A DNA stretch of 40,852 nucleotides from Rhodospirillales bacterium (GTDB lineage Bacteria > Pseudomonadota > Alphaproteobacteria > UBA828): assembly GCA_028818565.1 (NCBI GenBank), contig JAPPNV010000009.1, positions 1-40,852 on the forward strand, read 5' to 3'. Both the position numbers and the translations under genes were made by a program. Below the pieces are notes generated by a model. That model made no database searches and was not told where the DNA came from. It saw nothing but the letters and a program-made list of their open reading frames with translations. Shown here piece by piece: positions 16,976 through 26,130 of the stretch (position 1 is its first letter; each line of letters begins with the position of its first letter).

Positions 16976-17555
16976 TGGCCGCAAGGACCTCGCTGTAGAG
17001 GGTGGAGGTGCCGGTTGCCAGCATACGGTAGTTGACGGTCAGCCAGAGGCCCAAAACGGCGCCTTCGAGGGTCGTGTAGAGCGCGACCGACATGCCGCTG
17101 ATCAGGGTTGAAATCATCGGCTGCACGGCGGCGAGGGTGCCGGCCTCTTCCGCCGAGACACCGGAGAGCGCGATGATGAAGCCCGCCACCGTGCCGATCA
17201 GCCCGAGCACGACCAGCGCGGCCGCGATCTGCCGCACAACAGCGATCCGGCTGAAGAGCCGCGCCTTGAGCGCCTCGGCCATCAGCTCCGGACGGACGGA
17301 CGGACTGGTCCAGTCGGCGGAAAGTTCGACCGTCTCGCCGTCTTCCAGCCTGTTGAGGGCGGCGCTTGTCTTGAACAGACGGTAACCGCAGAGCGCGAGC
17401 CCCACCGCGAAGACGCCGAAGATCACGAAGACGAGACCGGTGGGGTCCGCCTCGGCAATCCGCGCGATCCAGCCCTGCGCGCCCGCGAGCCCGAGCAGCG
17501 CCGCGCCCACGATGTTGACGATCAGGAACCGGTAGAGGAGCAGATAGCGGCGCAA
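16962..17555 (-). CDS. MotA/TolQ/ExbB-family proton channel-like protein
   Basis: The 197-aa protein has an N-terminal helix pair (LIVNIVGAALLGLAGAQGWI; VFVIFGVFAVGLALCGYRLF), a cytosolic segment, and then the two conserved channel helices. These read QIAAALVVLGLIGTVAGFIIAL and ISTLISGMSVALYTTLEGAVLGLWL. The Gly-Thr-rich GLIGTVAGFI and ISGMSVALYTT patterns are typical of MotA/TolQ/ExbB. It is the first gene of the minus-strand block. With its two partners it forms a possible stator complex, but no Tol, TonB or flagellar gene is near. Confidence 0.82.
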   Translation of the reverse strand: MRRYLLLYRFLIVNIVGAALLGLAGAQGWIARIAEADPTGLVFVIFGVFAVGLALCGYRLFKTSAALNRLEDGETVELSADWTSPSVRPELMAEALKARLFSRIAVVRQIAAALVVLGLIGTVAGFIIALSGVSAEEAGTLAAVQPMISTLISGMSVALYTTLEGAVLGLWLTVNYRMLATGTSTLYSEVLAANGRI

Positions 17556-17746
17556 CCGGTCGACTCCTGGGTCGTGGCGGCGGCCCGCGCGGGCGCAACG
17601 CGTCCAGACCAGTACTCCCGACCGTCTATCGAACGTCCGCGCCTGTCAATGGCAGCATCCAGGTCGGACTGCAGGCGAGTGTAATCGTCCAAACCGGACC
17701 CGCACGGTTTATCATTCCCCGACCACCCACGGCCCGAGGCATACAG

Positions 17747-18886
17747 ATGATTTCTGCCGGCGCCTTCCTCGAACCTGCGCAAGAACGCGGGTTCTCGTTC
17801 TACACGGGTGTCCCCTGCTCCTTCCTCACACCGCTGATCAACCGGGTGATCTCCGACCCGGCGCTCGCTTACGTCGGCGCGGCGAGCGAGGGCGAGGCCG
17901 TGGCTGTGGCGGCGGGCGCCTGGCTTGCGGGTAAACGCACAGTCGTCATGTGTCAGAACTCGGGCCTCGGCAATACCGTCAATCCGCTGACATCCCTCAA
18001 TCATCCTTTCCGCATCCCGACGCTCTTGATCGTGACTTGGCGCGGGCAGCCGGAGCTCAATGACGAACCGCAGCACGCATTGATGGGCGAGGTCATGGGA
18101 TCGCTTCTCGACACCATCGCTATCGGCCATGCGAGCTTCCCCAAGAACGAGGAAGCTGTGCCGGCGGCGCTGGAGCGGGCCGAGCAGGCCATGGCGGCGG
18201 ATGAGCTGCCCTTCGCGCTCGTCATGGAGAAGGGCAGCGTGCGCGACGACGGCCTCGATCAGCCGGGCCAGCCGCTTCGCCCGCGCGGAGACATTGAGGA
18301 CTGGCGCCAGGGCGGCGAGCGGCCGGCGCGGATCGACCTGCTGCGCCGCGTTCAGGCGCTGGTTGCGGAGGACGCCGCCGTGGTCGCTACCACCGGCAAG
18401 ACTGGACGAGAACTGTTCACACTCGAGGACCGCGCTCAGCAACTCTACCAGGTGGGCTCAATGGGCTGCGCCTCGGCGATGGGCCTCGGCATTGCACTCA
18501 ACACGACCCGCCCCGTGCTGGTGCTGGACGGCGACGGTGCCGCGCTAATGAAACTCGGCGCCATGGCGACCATCGGCGCCTACGCCCCCGCCAATATGAT
18601 CCACGTCCTGCTGGACAACGGTGTGCACGATTCGACGGGCGGTCAGGCGACCGTCTCACCTAACGTGGATTTTGCTGATGTTGCCATCGCCTGCGGTTAT
18701 CCCCGCGCCCACCGCTGCGACACCGAAGCAGGCTTCGCCCAAGCCCTGGCGGCCGCCATCGCCCACGACCCAAGGCCAGTGCTGATCCATGCGCAGATTG
18801 CTCCCGGCTCTCTCGCCCAACTGGGACGGCCCACAATATCGCCCCGCGACGTGGCACGGCGCTTTCGCGCCTTCATTACAGGGTGA
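17747..18886 (+). CDS. Thiamine diphosphate-dependent phosphonopyruvate decarboxylase-like enzyme
   Basis: The protein (379 aa) resembles phosphonopyruvate decarboxylase (AepY/Ppd), which makes phosphonoacetaldehyde and CO2 from phosphonopyruvate. The N-terminal Pyr domain has FYTGVPCSFLTPLIN and the activating Glu in ASEGEAVAVAAGAWL. The C-terminal PP domain has the ThDP/Mg motif DGDGAALMKLGAM through LLDNGVHDSTGGQ, which is characteristic of Ppd. Sulfopyruvate decarboxylase is the close relative and cannot be excluded. GAGG lies 7 bases before the ATG. No PEP mutase gene, the usual partner, is in the window; a TRAP transporter follows on the same strand. Confidence 0.85.
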   Translation: MISAGAFLEPAQERGFSFYTGVPCSFLTPLINRVISDPALAYVGAASEGEAVAVAAGAWLAGKRTVVMCQNSGLGNTVNPLTSLNHPFRIPTLLIVTWRGQPELNDEPQHALMGEVMGSLLDTIAIGHASFPKNEEAVPAALERAEQAMAADELPFALVMEKGSVRDDGLDQPGQPLRPRGDIEDWRQGGERPARIDLLRRVQALVAEDAAVVATTGKTGRELFTLEDRAQQLYQVGSMGCASAMGLGIALNTTRPVLVLDGDGAALMKLGAMATIGAYAPANMIHVLLDNGVHDSTGGQATVSPNVDFADVAIACGYPRAHRCDTEAGFAQALAAAIAHDPRPVLIHAQIAPGSLAQLGRPTISPRDVARRFRAFITG

Positions 18887-18939
18887 ACCGAATCGGTTCG
18901 ACCCGCGAGCGAGCATCATGTACCTGGCCAACATTGACG

Positions 18940-18945
18940 TATAAT
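18940..18945 (+). promoter_or_regulatory. Candidate -10 box before the TAXI binding-protein gene
   Basis: A perfect TATAAT lies 34 bases upstream of the ATG. The matching -35 is weak (catgta at 17-base spacing). The ribosome site AGGGAGGA just upstream of the ATG at 18979 is strong. Confidence 0.4.
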
Positions 18946-18978
18946 GTATGGACATCGAACTCGTAGGGAGGACGGATT

Positions 18979-19980
18979 ATGAAACTGCTCAGACTCACAA
19001 CATGCGCGCTGGCCGCCGTGGCCCTCATGGGCGCGACCTTCAGCGCTGCCGACGAGGCAAGCGCGCAGGGAACAAAGTTCATCTCCATCGGTACCGGCGG
19101 CCCGACCGGCGTCTATTTCGTGGTTGGTAACTCGGTCTGCCGGATGGTCCACAAGGAGGCCGCCGAGGGCCGCAAGGAGGGGCGCAAGCACGGCATCCGT
19201 TGCGCGGCGCCATCAACCGGAGGTTCGACCTACAACATCGGCCAGATCTGCCAGGGCGAGCTGGAGTTCGGCGTGGCCCAGTCGGATTGGCAGTTCCACG
19301 CGGTCAACGGCAGCTCCGAGAAGGTCACGAACTGTCCCGGGCTGCGCGCGGTCTTCTCCGTGCATGGTGAGCCCTTCCATCTGATCGCCGCCGACGGCTC
19401 GGGCATCGGCTCGTTCACCGATACCAAGGGCAAGCGGATGAACATCGGCAACCCCGGCTCGGGCCAGCGCGGTACGACCGAGGTACTGATGGAAGGCTAC
19501 GGCATGACCGCCGACGACTATGCAGCGGCGACCGAGCTGACCTCGACTGAGCAGTCGCAGGCGCTCTGTGACGGCAAGATTGACGCTTACGGCTACACAG
19601 TCGGCGTGCCCAATGCCGGTGTGGCCGTGGCGACAGACGGTTGCAGCGCCTACATCGTCGATCTCATGGGTGAGGTCGAGCAGAAGCTGGTGGCCGACAA
19701 CCCCTACTACGCCTTCACGACCATCCCGGCCGGGACCTACAAGACCACGGCCGCCGACGTGACGACCTTTGGCGTGATGGCGACCTTCGTCAGCCACGAG
19801 AACGTGCCCGAGGATGTGGTGTACGAGGTTACCCGGGCGGTGATGGAGAACCTGGACGACTTCAGGTCCCTGCATCCCGCATTCAGGAACCTCGATCCCG
19901 CGAACATGATCAAGAACGGTCTGTCCGCGCCGATCCATCCGGGTGCAGCGAAGTACTACGCGGAACAGGGCTGGATGTAG
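18979..19980 (+). CDS. TAXI-family TRAP transporter substrate-binding protein
   Basis: The protein (333 aa) is a periplasmic solute receptor of the TAXI group. It has a signal peptide (MKLLRLTTCALAAVALMGAT then FSAADEASAQG). The mature start is the family-typical TKFISIGTGGPTGVYFVVGN, followed by STGGSTYNIGQICQGELEFG and MNIGNPGSGQRGTTEVLM. TAXI receptors feed fused TRAP permeases, usually with dicarboxylates or amino acids such as glutamate; the ligand here is unknown. The mature protein has six cysteines, which is many for this family and may mean disulfides. It lies 92 bases after the decarboxylase gene and 114 bases before the permease gene. Confidence 0.92.
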   Translation: MKLLRLTTCALAAVALMGATFSAADEASAQGTKFISIGTGGPTGVYFVVGNSVCRMVHKEAAEGRKEGRKHGIRCAAPSTGGSTYNIGQICQGELEFGVAQSDWQFHAVNGSSEKVTNCPGLRAVFSVHGEPFHLIAADGSGIGSFTDTKGKRMNIGNPGSGQRGTTEVLMEGYGMTADDYAAATELTSTEQSQALCDGKIDAYGYTVGVPNAGVAVATDGCSAYIVDLMGEVEQKLVADNPYYAFTTIPAGTYKTTAADVTTFGVMATFVSHENVPEDVVYEVTRAVMENLDDFRSLHPAFRNLDPANMIKNGLSAPIHPGAAKYYAEQGWM

Positions 19981-19995
19981 CCCTCGCGACTATGG

Positions 19996-20025
19996 CGGCC
20001 GGCACTCTTGAATGGGTGCCGGCCG
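19996..20025 (+). terminator. Stem-loop after the TAXI receptor gene
   Basis: A perfect 10-bp stem (cggccggcac with gtgccggccg) has a 10-base loop and is followed by ttagctttcgttt, a weak T-rich tract. It may terminate part of the transcripts and so give more receptor than permease, or protect the receptor mRNA. Confidence 0.6.
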
Positions 20026-20094
20026 TTAGCTTTCGTTTGATACTGTCCCGAGGCGGACGACACGAGGGGGCGCACGCGCCAGACAGGGGCGCCC

Positions 20095-22473
20095 GTGACG
20101 ACTAGCGATTCGAGCGCGGCGGCCACGCCCGCCGATGTTCAGAAGACTCTGGAGAGGGTCGAGTACCAGGGGCGCCGGCAGGGGCCACGCCTGGCACTGC
20201 TCATCAGCCTGCTTTGCTTCCTGTGGTCGGTCTACCAGCTATGGATCGCCTCGCCTCTGCCCTTCATGTTCAACTTCGCCATTATCGGCGACGTGCCTGC
20301 ACGCGGCATTCATCTCTCGTTCGCGCTGCTGCTCTGCTTCCTGATGTATCCGGTGACGCGCCGCTGGAGCGAGCGCCGCCTGCCGCCCTGGGACATCGCC
20401 TTCGCGCTCGCCGGCTGTATCGCGGCTCTCTACCTTTTCTTCGGCTGGGACGGCCTCGTCTCCCGTCACGGCCTCCTATACCTCTGGAACGGCATTCCGG
20501 TCGAAGCCATCCTCGGCGGTGTCGGCATCCTGCTGCTGTTGGACGCGACGCGACGCGCCATCGGAATTCCGCTCGTCATCGTCTGCGGGGTCTTCCTCGT
20601 CTACTCCATCTTCGGCCAGTCGATGCCGGACGTCATCTCGCACAAGGGGCTGAGCCTGAACCGGCTGATCGGCTATCAGTGGCTCACAGGCGAGGCCGTT
20701 TTCGGCATACCGCTCAGCGTTTCGGTCAGCTTCGTGTTCTTGTTCGTGCTATTCGGCGCGTTGCTCGACAAGGCGGGGGCTGGGCAGTACTTCCTCGCGC
20801 TTTCCTTCGCCATGGTGGGACGCTTCACCGGCGGGCCAGCCAAGGCAGCGATCCTGGCATCCGGCATGACGGGCATGGTCTCCGGCTCGTCGATCGCCAA
20901 CGTCGTCACGACCGGGACTTTCACCATCCCCGTCATGCGGCGGATCGGCATGCCCGCGGTCAAGGCCGGCGCCATCGAGGTGGCAGCGTCCACCAACGGC
21001 CAACTCATGCCGCCGATCATGGGAGCGGCCGCCTTCATCATCGCCGAATTCATCGGCATCTCGTATTTCGACGTGGTGGCGGCGGCAGCGATCCCGGCCG
21101 TGCTCAGCTATCTCGCGCTGCTCTACATCTCCCACCTGGAGGCCAAGAAGCTTGGCCTCAAGGGCCTGCCGCGAGTCGAAATTCCGCCGTTTCGCAAGAC
21201 CTTTCTTAGTGGCGCCCACCACCTGATACCCATCTTCATTCTGGTCTATCTGTTGATGGTCGAGCGCTGGAGCGCGCACAGCGCGGTCTTCTATTCGATC
21301 CTCTCGGTGATGGTGATCATCGTGGTCAGGCGAATCGTCGCCTCAGTCCGCGGCGGCGGCCAGCCGACGGTCGAGGCAGTACGCGACGGCTTCACCGAAA
21401 TCTACATCGGCATGGTTGCGGGCGCGCGCAACATGATCGGCATCGCGGTCGCCGTGGCCGCCGCCGGCATCATCGTCGGCGCCGTCTCCTCCACTGGCCT
21501 CAACAACGCCATGGTTGGCGTCGTCGAGGCGATCGCCGGCGGCAATGTTTACATCCTGCTCGGGCTGACCGCGATCCTCTGCATCATCCTCGGCATGGGG
21601 CTGCCGACAACCGCCAACTACTTGGTAGTCGCCTCGCTCCTAGCCGGCGTGCTGGTCGAGCTTGGCGGCGCAGCCGGCCTCGTTCTGCCGCTCATCGCCG
21701 TCCACCTCTATGTCTTCTATTACGGCCTGCTGGCGGACTCGACGCCACCTGTCTGCCTCGCCGCCTTCGCGGCCTCTGCCATATCCAGGGCCGACCCGCT
21801 GAAGACCGGCGTACAGTCCTTCATGTACGACATTCGCACCGCCATTCTGCCGCTGGTCTTCCTGTTCAATACGGAGCTGCTGCTGATCGGCATCGAGAGC
21901 ATCTGGCACGGCGCCCTGGTGGCAGTCATGTCGCTGCTCGCGATCCTGGCCTTCAGCTCGCTCACCCAGGGCTGGATGTTCGTCAAGGTGCGCTGGTACG
22001 AGGCGATTCTGCTCGCTGCAGCCTGCTTCATGCTGTTCCGCCCCGGCTTCTTCATGGATCATATCGCGCCGCCCTTTGAGCCGGTCGCGTTCCAGGCCTT
22101 CGTCTCGAGCGAGTTCACGCCCGAGCCCGGACGTCAGGTTCGCCTGCATGTGACGCGGGAGACCGATTACGGCGAGCGCTACAAGCTGTTTGTCCTGGAA
22201 GCCCCGTCGGAGCAAGCAGCGACGCCCGCGGAGACCTTCGGCGTCGAATTCGAGCAGGAAGAGGACGGCCGCTATGCCGTGGTCAATCTCGCCTGGAACG
22301 GGATGGCGGAGCAGGCGGGCATCGACTGGGGCGACTACGTCACCGACGTCGATGTGGAGCAGACGGATCTGCCGCCCAAGGAGTTGATCTATCCCGCCGG
22401 TCTGGCGCTATTGGGCCTGGTCTTTCTCTCGCAACTCGTGCGCGGCAGGCGCGCGGCCCGCGCATCTCCGTAG
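20095..22473 (+). CDS. TRAP transporter fused permease (4TM plus 12TM, TAXI type)
   Basis: The protein (792 aa) fuses the small and large TRAP permease subunits. The N-terminal third supplies the small-subunit helices. The DctM-like part carries SGMTGMVSGSSIANVVTTG (around 265), NGQLMPPIMGAAAFIIAEF (around 302) and ILGMGLPTTANYLVVASLL (around 505), which are hallmark motifs. After the last helices, residues about 670-790 form a soluble segment ending VNLAWNGMAEQAGIDWGDYV, which is PDZ-like (the DUF3394-type tail seen in some TAXI permeases), and then one more helix. The start is GTG at 20095. It works with the receptor gene upstream as a sodium- or proton-driven importer. Confidence 0.93.
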   Translation: MTTSDSSAAATPADVQKTLERVEYQGRRQGPRLALLISLLCFLWSVYQLWIASPLPFMFNFAIIGDVPARGIHLSFALLLCFLMYPVTRRWSERRLPPWDIAFALAGCIAALYLFFGWDGLVSRHGLLYLWNGIPVEAILGGVGILLLLDATRRAIGIPLVIVCGVFLVYSIFGQSMPDVISHKGLSLNRLIGYQWLTGEAVFGIPLSVSVSFVFLFVLFGALLDKAGAGQYFLALSFAMVGRFTGGPAKAAILASGMTGMVSGSSIANVVTTGTFTIPVMRRIGMPAVKAGAIEVAASTNGQLMPPIMGAAAFIIAEFIGISYFDVVAAAAIPAVLSYLALLYISHLEAKKLGLKGLPRVEIPPFRKTFLSGAHHLIPIFILVYLLMVERWSAHSAVFYSILSVMVIIVVRRIVASVRGGGQPTVEAVRDGFTEIYIGMVAGARNMIGIAVAVAAAGIIVGAVSSTGLNNAMVGVVEAIAGGNVYILLGLTAILCIILGMGLPTTANYLVVASLLAGVLVELGGAAGLVLPLIAVHLYVFYYGLLADSTPPVCLAAFAASAISRADPLKTGVQSFMYDIRTAILPLVFLFNTELLLIGIESIWHGALVAVMSLLAILAFSSLTQGWMFVKVRWYEAILLAAACFMLFRPGFFMDHIAPPFEPVAFQAFVSSEFTPEPGRQVRLHVTRETDYGERYKLFVLEAPSEQAATPAETFGVEFEQEEDGRYAVVNLAWNGMAEQAGIDWGDYVTDVDVEQTDLPPKELIYPAGLALLGLVFLSQLVRGRRAARASP

Positions 22474-22509
22474 CGGGCATCAAGCGTTGGGCTGTGCCCT
22501 GCCCTCTGT

Positions 22510-24555
22510 CTACAGGGTGCGGCAAAGCCGGAACGCGTCGAGCACCGCGGCGTAGATGTTGCGGCTGGAGACTGCGTCGCCGATGCGGAAGAGCCGGAAG
22601 GTGCCGTCCACCGACTCCGGCTGCGGCGCGCCTGCGAGCAAGGCCTGCTGATCGACCACGCCGCGGTTGGACGAGCAATCCACGAGGCTGTGGAAGAGGG
22701 CATCGGCCGGGCGCGTCCCATGCTCGACCACGACCCGGCCGGTCTCGTGCTCCTCCGCTTCGTCCGTGAGCTCGTTGCGGAACGTCACGCGCAGCCGGTT
22801 GCCCTCGCGTTCGACACACTCCAGGCGCCGGTCGAGCTTCGGCTCGATGCCGATCTCGTAGGTGCGCCGGCGCCAGATGACCTGCTCCGCATAGGACATC
22901 TCCATCGCGAGATGGCCGTCGAGGCCGAAGAACGTGACCTCCCCGCCCCCTTGACGGATCGCTTCCGCCGCCGTGAGCGCCGCGTGGCGGCCGGTGCCGT
23001 CGTAGACGATCGAATCCTCGGCTGCGCTCGCCGCACCTGTGAGGACATCCCAGGCGCTGGTGCAGTGCTCGGCGCCTTCGATCCAGTCGAGATCGGGAAC
23101 GCCGCCGGTCGCGACGATGACGACATCGGCATCGTTCCCGACCGAACCGGGTTCGATGGAACAATTGAGGCGTAGATCGACGCCGAGCCGTTCCAGTTCC
23201 CGGCCTCGCCACTCGACGATGCCGGTAAGCTCGCCGCGCCAGCTTGCCTGCGCGGCCAGCAGCACCTGTCCGCCAAGTCTGTCCGACGCCTCGCACAGAC
23301 GCACATCGTGGCCGCGCTCGGCGCAGACCCGCGCCGCCTCCAGACCGGCCGGCCCGCCGCCGGCGACGAGCACCCGCCGCTTCATCTCCGTGGGCTCGAT
23401 CGCGTGCGGCAGCGCCCCTTCGTTGCCGGTGGACGGATTATGTATGCAGGTCGGGCGCAGCGGGCTCATGCAATGGGTCGCACCGACGCAGGGGCGCACG
23501 CGCGCCTCCTCACCGCGCGCGAGCTTGGCGACCAGGTCGGGGTCCACGATGTGCGCGCGGGTCATCGCCACCAAGTCGAGCAAACCGTCGCGGATCGCCC
23601 GCCGCGCTGTCTCCAGCGAGGTGATGCGCGTTGCGTGGAAGACCGGTAGCCCCACCGCCTGCTTGAAGACTCCGGCACGGGCCAGGAACGGTGCTTCTGG
23701 CGAGGCCATGCCCGGCATGCAGTCCACCGCGAGCTTGAGCTCCGTATCGATGCGGCCGTAGATCGCGTTGAAGAAGTCAATGGTGCCCGACGCCTCGAAG
23801 ATCGCGGCGATTTTAAGTCCGTCCTCGAACGTGAGGTGGTGCGGTCCCGCCTCGTCGATGACGAAGCGAATGCCGACGATGAAGTCGTCGCCGACGCGCT
23901 TGCGGATCGCCTCGTGCACCATCAGCCCGAAGCGGCAGCGGTTCTCGACCGAGCCGCCGAAGCGGTCGCTGCGCCGATTGGTTGCGGGCGAGAGGAACTG
24001 GCCGATGAGGTGCGCGCCAGCGAAGGTCTCGATGCCGTCGAGCCCGCCCTCCTCGCACCGCGCCGCCGCCTCTGCGAAGTCAGCCACGACGCGCGCGATG
24101 TCGTGCTCGTCCATCTCCCTGGCGAAGGCCCGATGCAGGGTCTCGCGCACGGGCGACGGACCGATGGGCGCCAGCGCCGCCCCCGCATAGGGCTCGCCCC
24201 GCCCACCGACATGACTCACTTGGCACATCAGGGCGGCGCCATGGGCGTGGATGCGCCGAGAAAACCGTAGGAAATGTTCGACGACGCGCTCGTCGTACAA
24301 GTTGATCTGCGCCAGACCCCACGCGGACTCGGGCGAGACGTTGGACGAGCCGCCGAACATGGTGAGTGCGAGCCCGCCCTTCGCCTTCGCCTCGTGGTAG
24401 CGCTGGTAGCGCTCGCCCGGCATCCCGCCATCGACGAGGCCGCTGGCGTGGCTTGTGCTCATGATGCGATTTTTGAGCGTGAGGTGCTTCAGCCTGAAGG
24501 GCTGTAGCAGTGGATCGCTCTTGGCATCCTGGGTCACCGGCGCCGTCTCGGCCAT
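22510..24555 (-). CDS. Old yellow enzyme/TMADH-type flavoprotein, dimethylglycine demethylase (DgcA)-like
   Basis: The protein (681 aa) has an N-terminal FMN TIM barrel (PFRLKHLTLKNRIMSTSHAS; GGLDGIETFAGAHLIGQFLS; TNRRSDRFGGSVENR). A C-terminal FAD/NAD-binding half follows (RRVLVAGGGPAGLEAARV around residue 393). From memory it aligns well with Pseudomonas DgcA, including the ending FRLFRIGDAVSSRNIYAAVL. DgcA takes part in the demethylation of dimethylglycine to sarcosine. The iron-sulfur motif reads C356-x5-C362-x7-C370, with Ala at 359 where trimethylamine dehydrogenase has a fourth Cys. GGAGG lies upstream of the ATG at 24555. The usual partner dgcB is not in the window. Other N-methyl substrates are possible. 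Confidence 0.82.
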   Translation of the reverse strand: MAETAPVTQDAKSDPLLQPFRLKHLTLKNRIMSTSHASGLVDGGMPGERYQRYHEAKAKGGLALTMFGGSSNVSPESAWGLAQINLYDERVVEHFLRFSRRIHAHGAALMCQVSHVGGRGEPYAGAALAPIGPSPVRETLHRAFAREMDEHDIARVVADFAEAAARCEEGGLDGIETFAGAHLIGQFLSPATNRRSDRFGGSVENRCRFGLMVHEAIRKRVGDDFIVGIRFVIDEAGPHHLTFEDGLKIAAIFEASGTIDFFNAIYGRIDTELKLAVDCMPGMASPEAPFLARAGVFKQAVGLPVFHATRITSLETARRAIRDGLLDLVAMTRAHIVDPDLVAKLARGEEARVRPCVGATHCMSPLRPTCIHNPSTGNEGALPHAIEPTEMKRRVLVAGGGPAGLEAARVCAERGHDVRLCEASDRLGGQVLLAAQASWRGELTGIVEWRGRELERLGVDLRLNCSIEPGSVGNDADVVIVATGGVPDLDWIEGAEHCTSAWDVLTGAASAAEDSIVYDGTGRHAALTAAEAIRQGGGEVTFFGLDGHLAMEMSYAEQVIWRRRTYEIGIEPKLDRRLECVEREGNRLRVTFRNELTDEAEEHETGRVVVEHGTRPADALFHSLVDCSSNRGVVDQQALLAGAPQPESVDGTFRLFRIGDAVSSRNIYAAVLDAFRLCRTL

Positions 24556-24718
24556 GTTCCTGCCCTCCGGCGCAACGCGCGCGGCTGCCTCGTTCCGAAC
24601 CTCGCGAAGGATAGCGGCACCGAATGGCAGCGGCGACTGAAAGAGCTACCCCAAGACCTGTTGCGCACCCGCGACAACCATGCGCCAAATGCGCTGCCTC
24701 CCCCCTGGAGTTGCCGAC

Positions 24719-26058
24719 ATGGACCGGTTTCTCGGGCATCTGGGTGCCGCTGCCTTCGAGGACGTGCCCCACTTCGGCCACTACGACGTGGTCGTCATTG
24801 GTGGCGGCCCTGCAGGCATTGCCGCATCGACAACCGCCGCCAAACTGGGGCACAAGACACTCTTGGTTGAGCGTCTCGGCTATTGTGGGGGCGCTGCGGT
24901 CTCAGGCATGTCGGGCACCGTTTGCGGCCTCTACATGACAGCCGACGAGCCGCGCATGGCGCAACCCCAACAGGTCATCTTCGGCTTCGCCGAGCGCTTT
25001 CGTGCGGCGCTGGAAGATCGTGGCGGCGTCACCCGGCCGCAGATCTATGGCAAGACCTGGGTCGTGACCCACGACTGCGCCACGTACAAAAGAGTGGCCA
25101 CCGATCTGGTGCGGGGTGCAGGTGTCGATGCCCTCTACCACACCCAGATGATCGACGTGATCGTCGAGGACGACACCCTCGCGAGCATCGTTCTGCACAC
25201 CAAATCCGGCTACACCAGGGTGACGGCCGAGCGGGTGATCGACGCCAGCGGCGATGCCGATGTCGTCTTCAAGATGCGGCTGTACACGACCAAGGGCAAC
25301 AACGGCGTCATTCAGAACCCCACGATGATGTTCAAGATCGGCAATGTCGATGCCAAGCGCTATCTCGACTACTGGGGCGAGGACACGATTTCACCGCCCA
25401 AAGTTATTTCGATGCTGGAAGCGCGCGACGAGCTCGTGCGCAAGAAAATTTGGTTGTTTCCTACCGTCAACCCGGGAGACATTCTGGTCAACGCAACCAA
25501 GATTACCGGCTTCGATGGGCGTGCGCTCGACGTTACCGACCTGGTCGACCATACCGAGGCCGAGCAGTTCTCTATTTATCAGGCCCGTACCCTTTATGAC
25601 TTTCTCAAAGAGAATGTTCCGGGTTGCGAAGACGCCTATTTCATCGATTACGGTGCCGAGGTCGGCGTGCGCCAGACGCGTTCCATCGACGGATTGGCGC
25701 GCCTCATGAACACCGATGTCGTGGGCACAAGCGAGAGGGACGATGCCATCGCGCGTTCGAGCTGGCCCATCGAGCTTCATTACGGCGCCAAGCCGCAGAC
25801 GGAATGGCTGGTCGACGATTACTACGAGGTGCCCTTCGGCACGCTCGTGCCCAAGGAGGGACGCAACGTCATCGTCGCGGGCCGTTGCTTGAGCGCTGAG
25901 CATGAGGCGTTGCAAGCTGCCGCGTTACGGCGCAGTGCTTCGAATACGGCCGCGCTGACGCGATCGCCGCCGACATGTCCATCAGAAACGACTTGGCCTT
26001 CCAGCAAATCGACGGCGTAGCGGTCGCCGAGCGGATGAAGGCCGGAAGCTTCATGTAG
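24719..26058 (+). pseudogene. FAD-dependent oxidoreductase, frameshifted near the C-terminus
   Basis: The gene encodes a flavoprotein of the FAD_oxidored type. The dinucleotide-binding fold is YDVVVIGGGPAGIAASTTAA (around residues 22-41), and the FAD segment is GYCGGAAVSGMSGTVCGLY. Later motifs are ERVIDASGDADVVFKM and GRNVIVAGRCLSAEHEAL. At about 25912 the natural continuation switches frame. As written, the ORF stops at 26020 after unrelated residues. A shift of one base gives SCRVTAQCFEYGRADAIAAD and continues to a stop at 26058 with a normal family C-terminus. The simplest cause is a single lost base between 25909 and 25914. It could also be a sequencing error. The start at 24719 has GGAG 8 bases upstream. 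It is divergent from the DgcA-like gene and is followed by the enolase-superfamily pair. Confidence 0.78.
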
Positions 26059-26130
26059 GCGCTGCGTAGAAGATAAACAGTTTGTAATCTGATCGTTATA
26101 CGTATTTCCTCATTTGATGAGACAATACCA

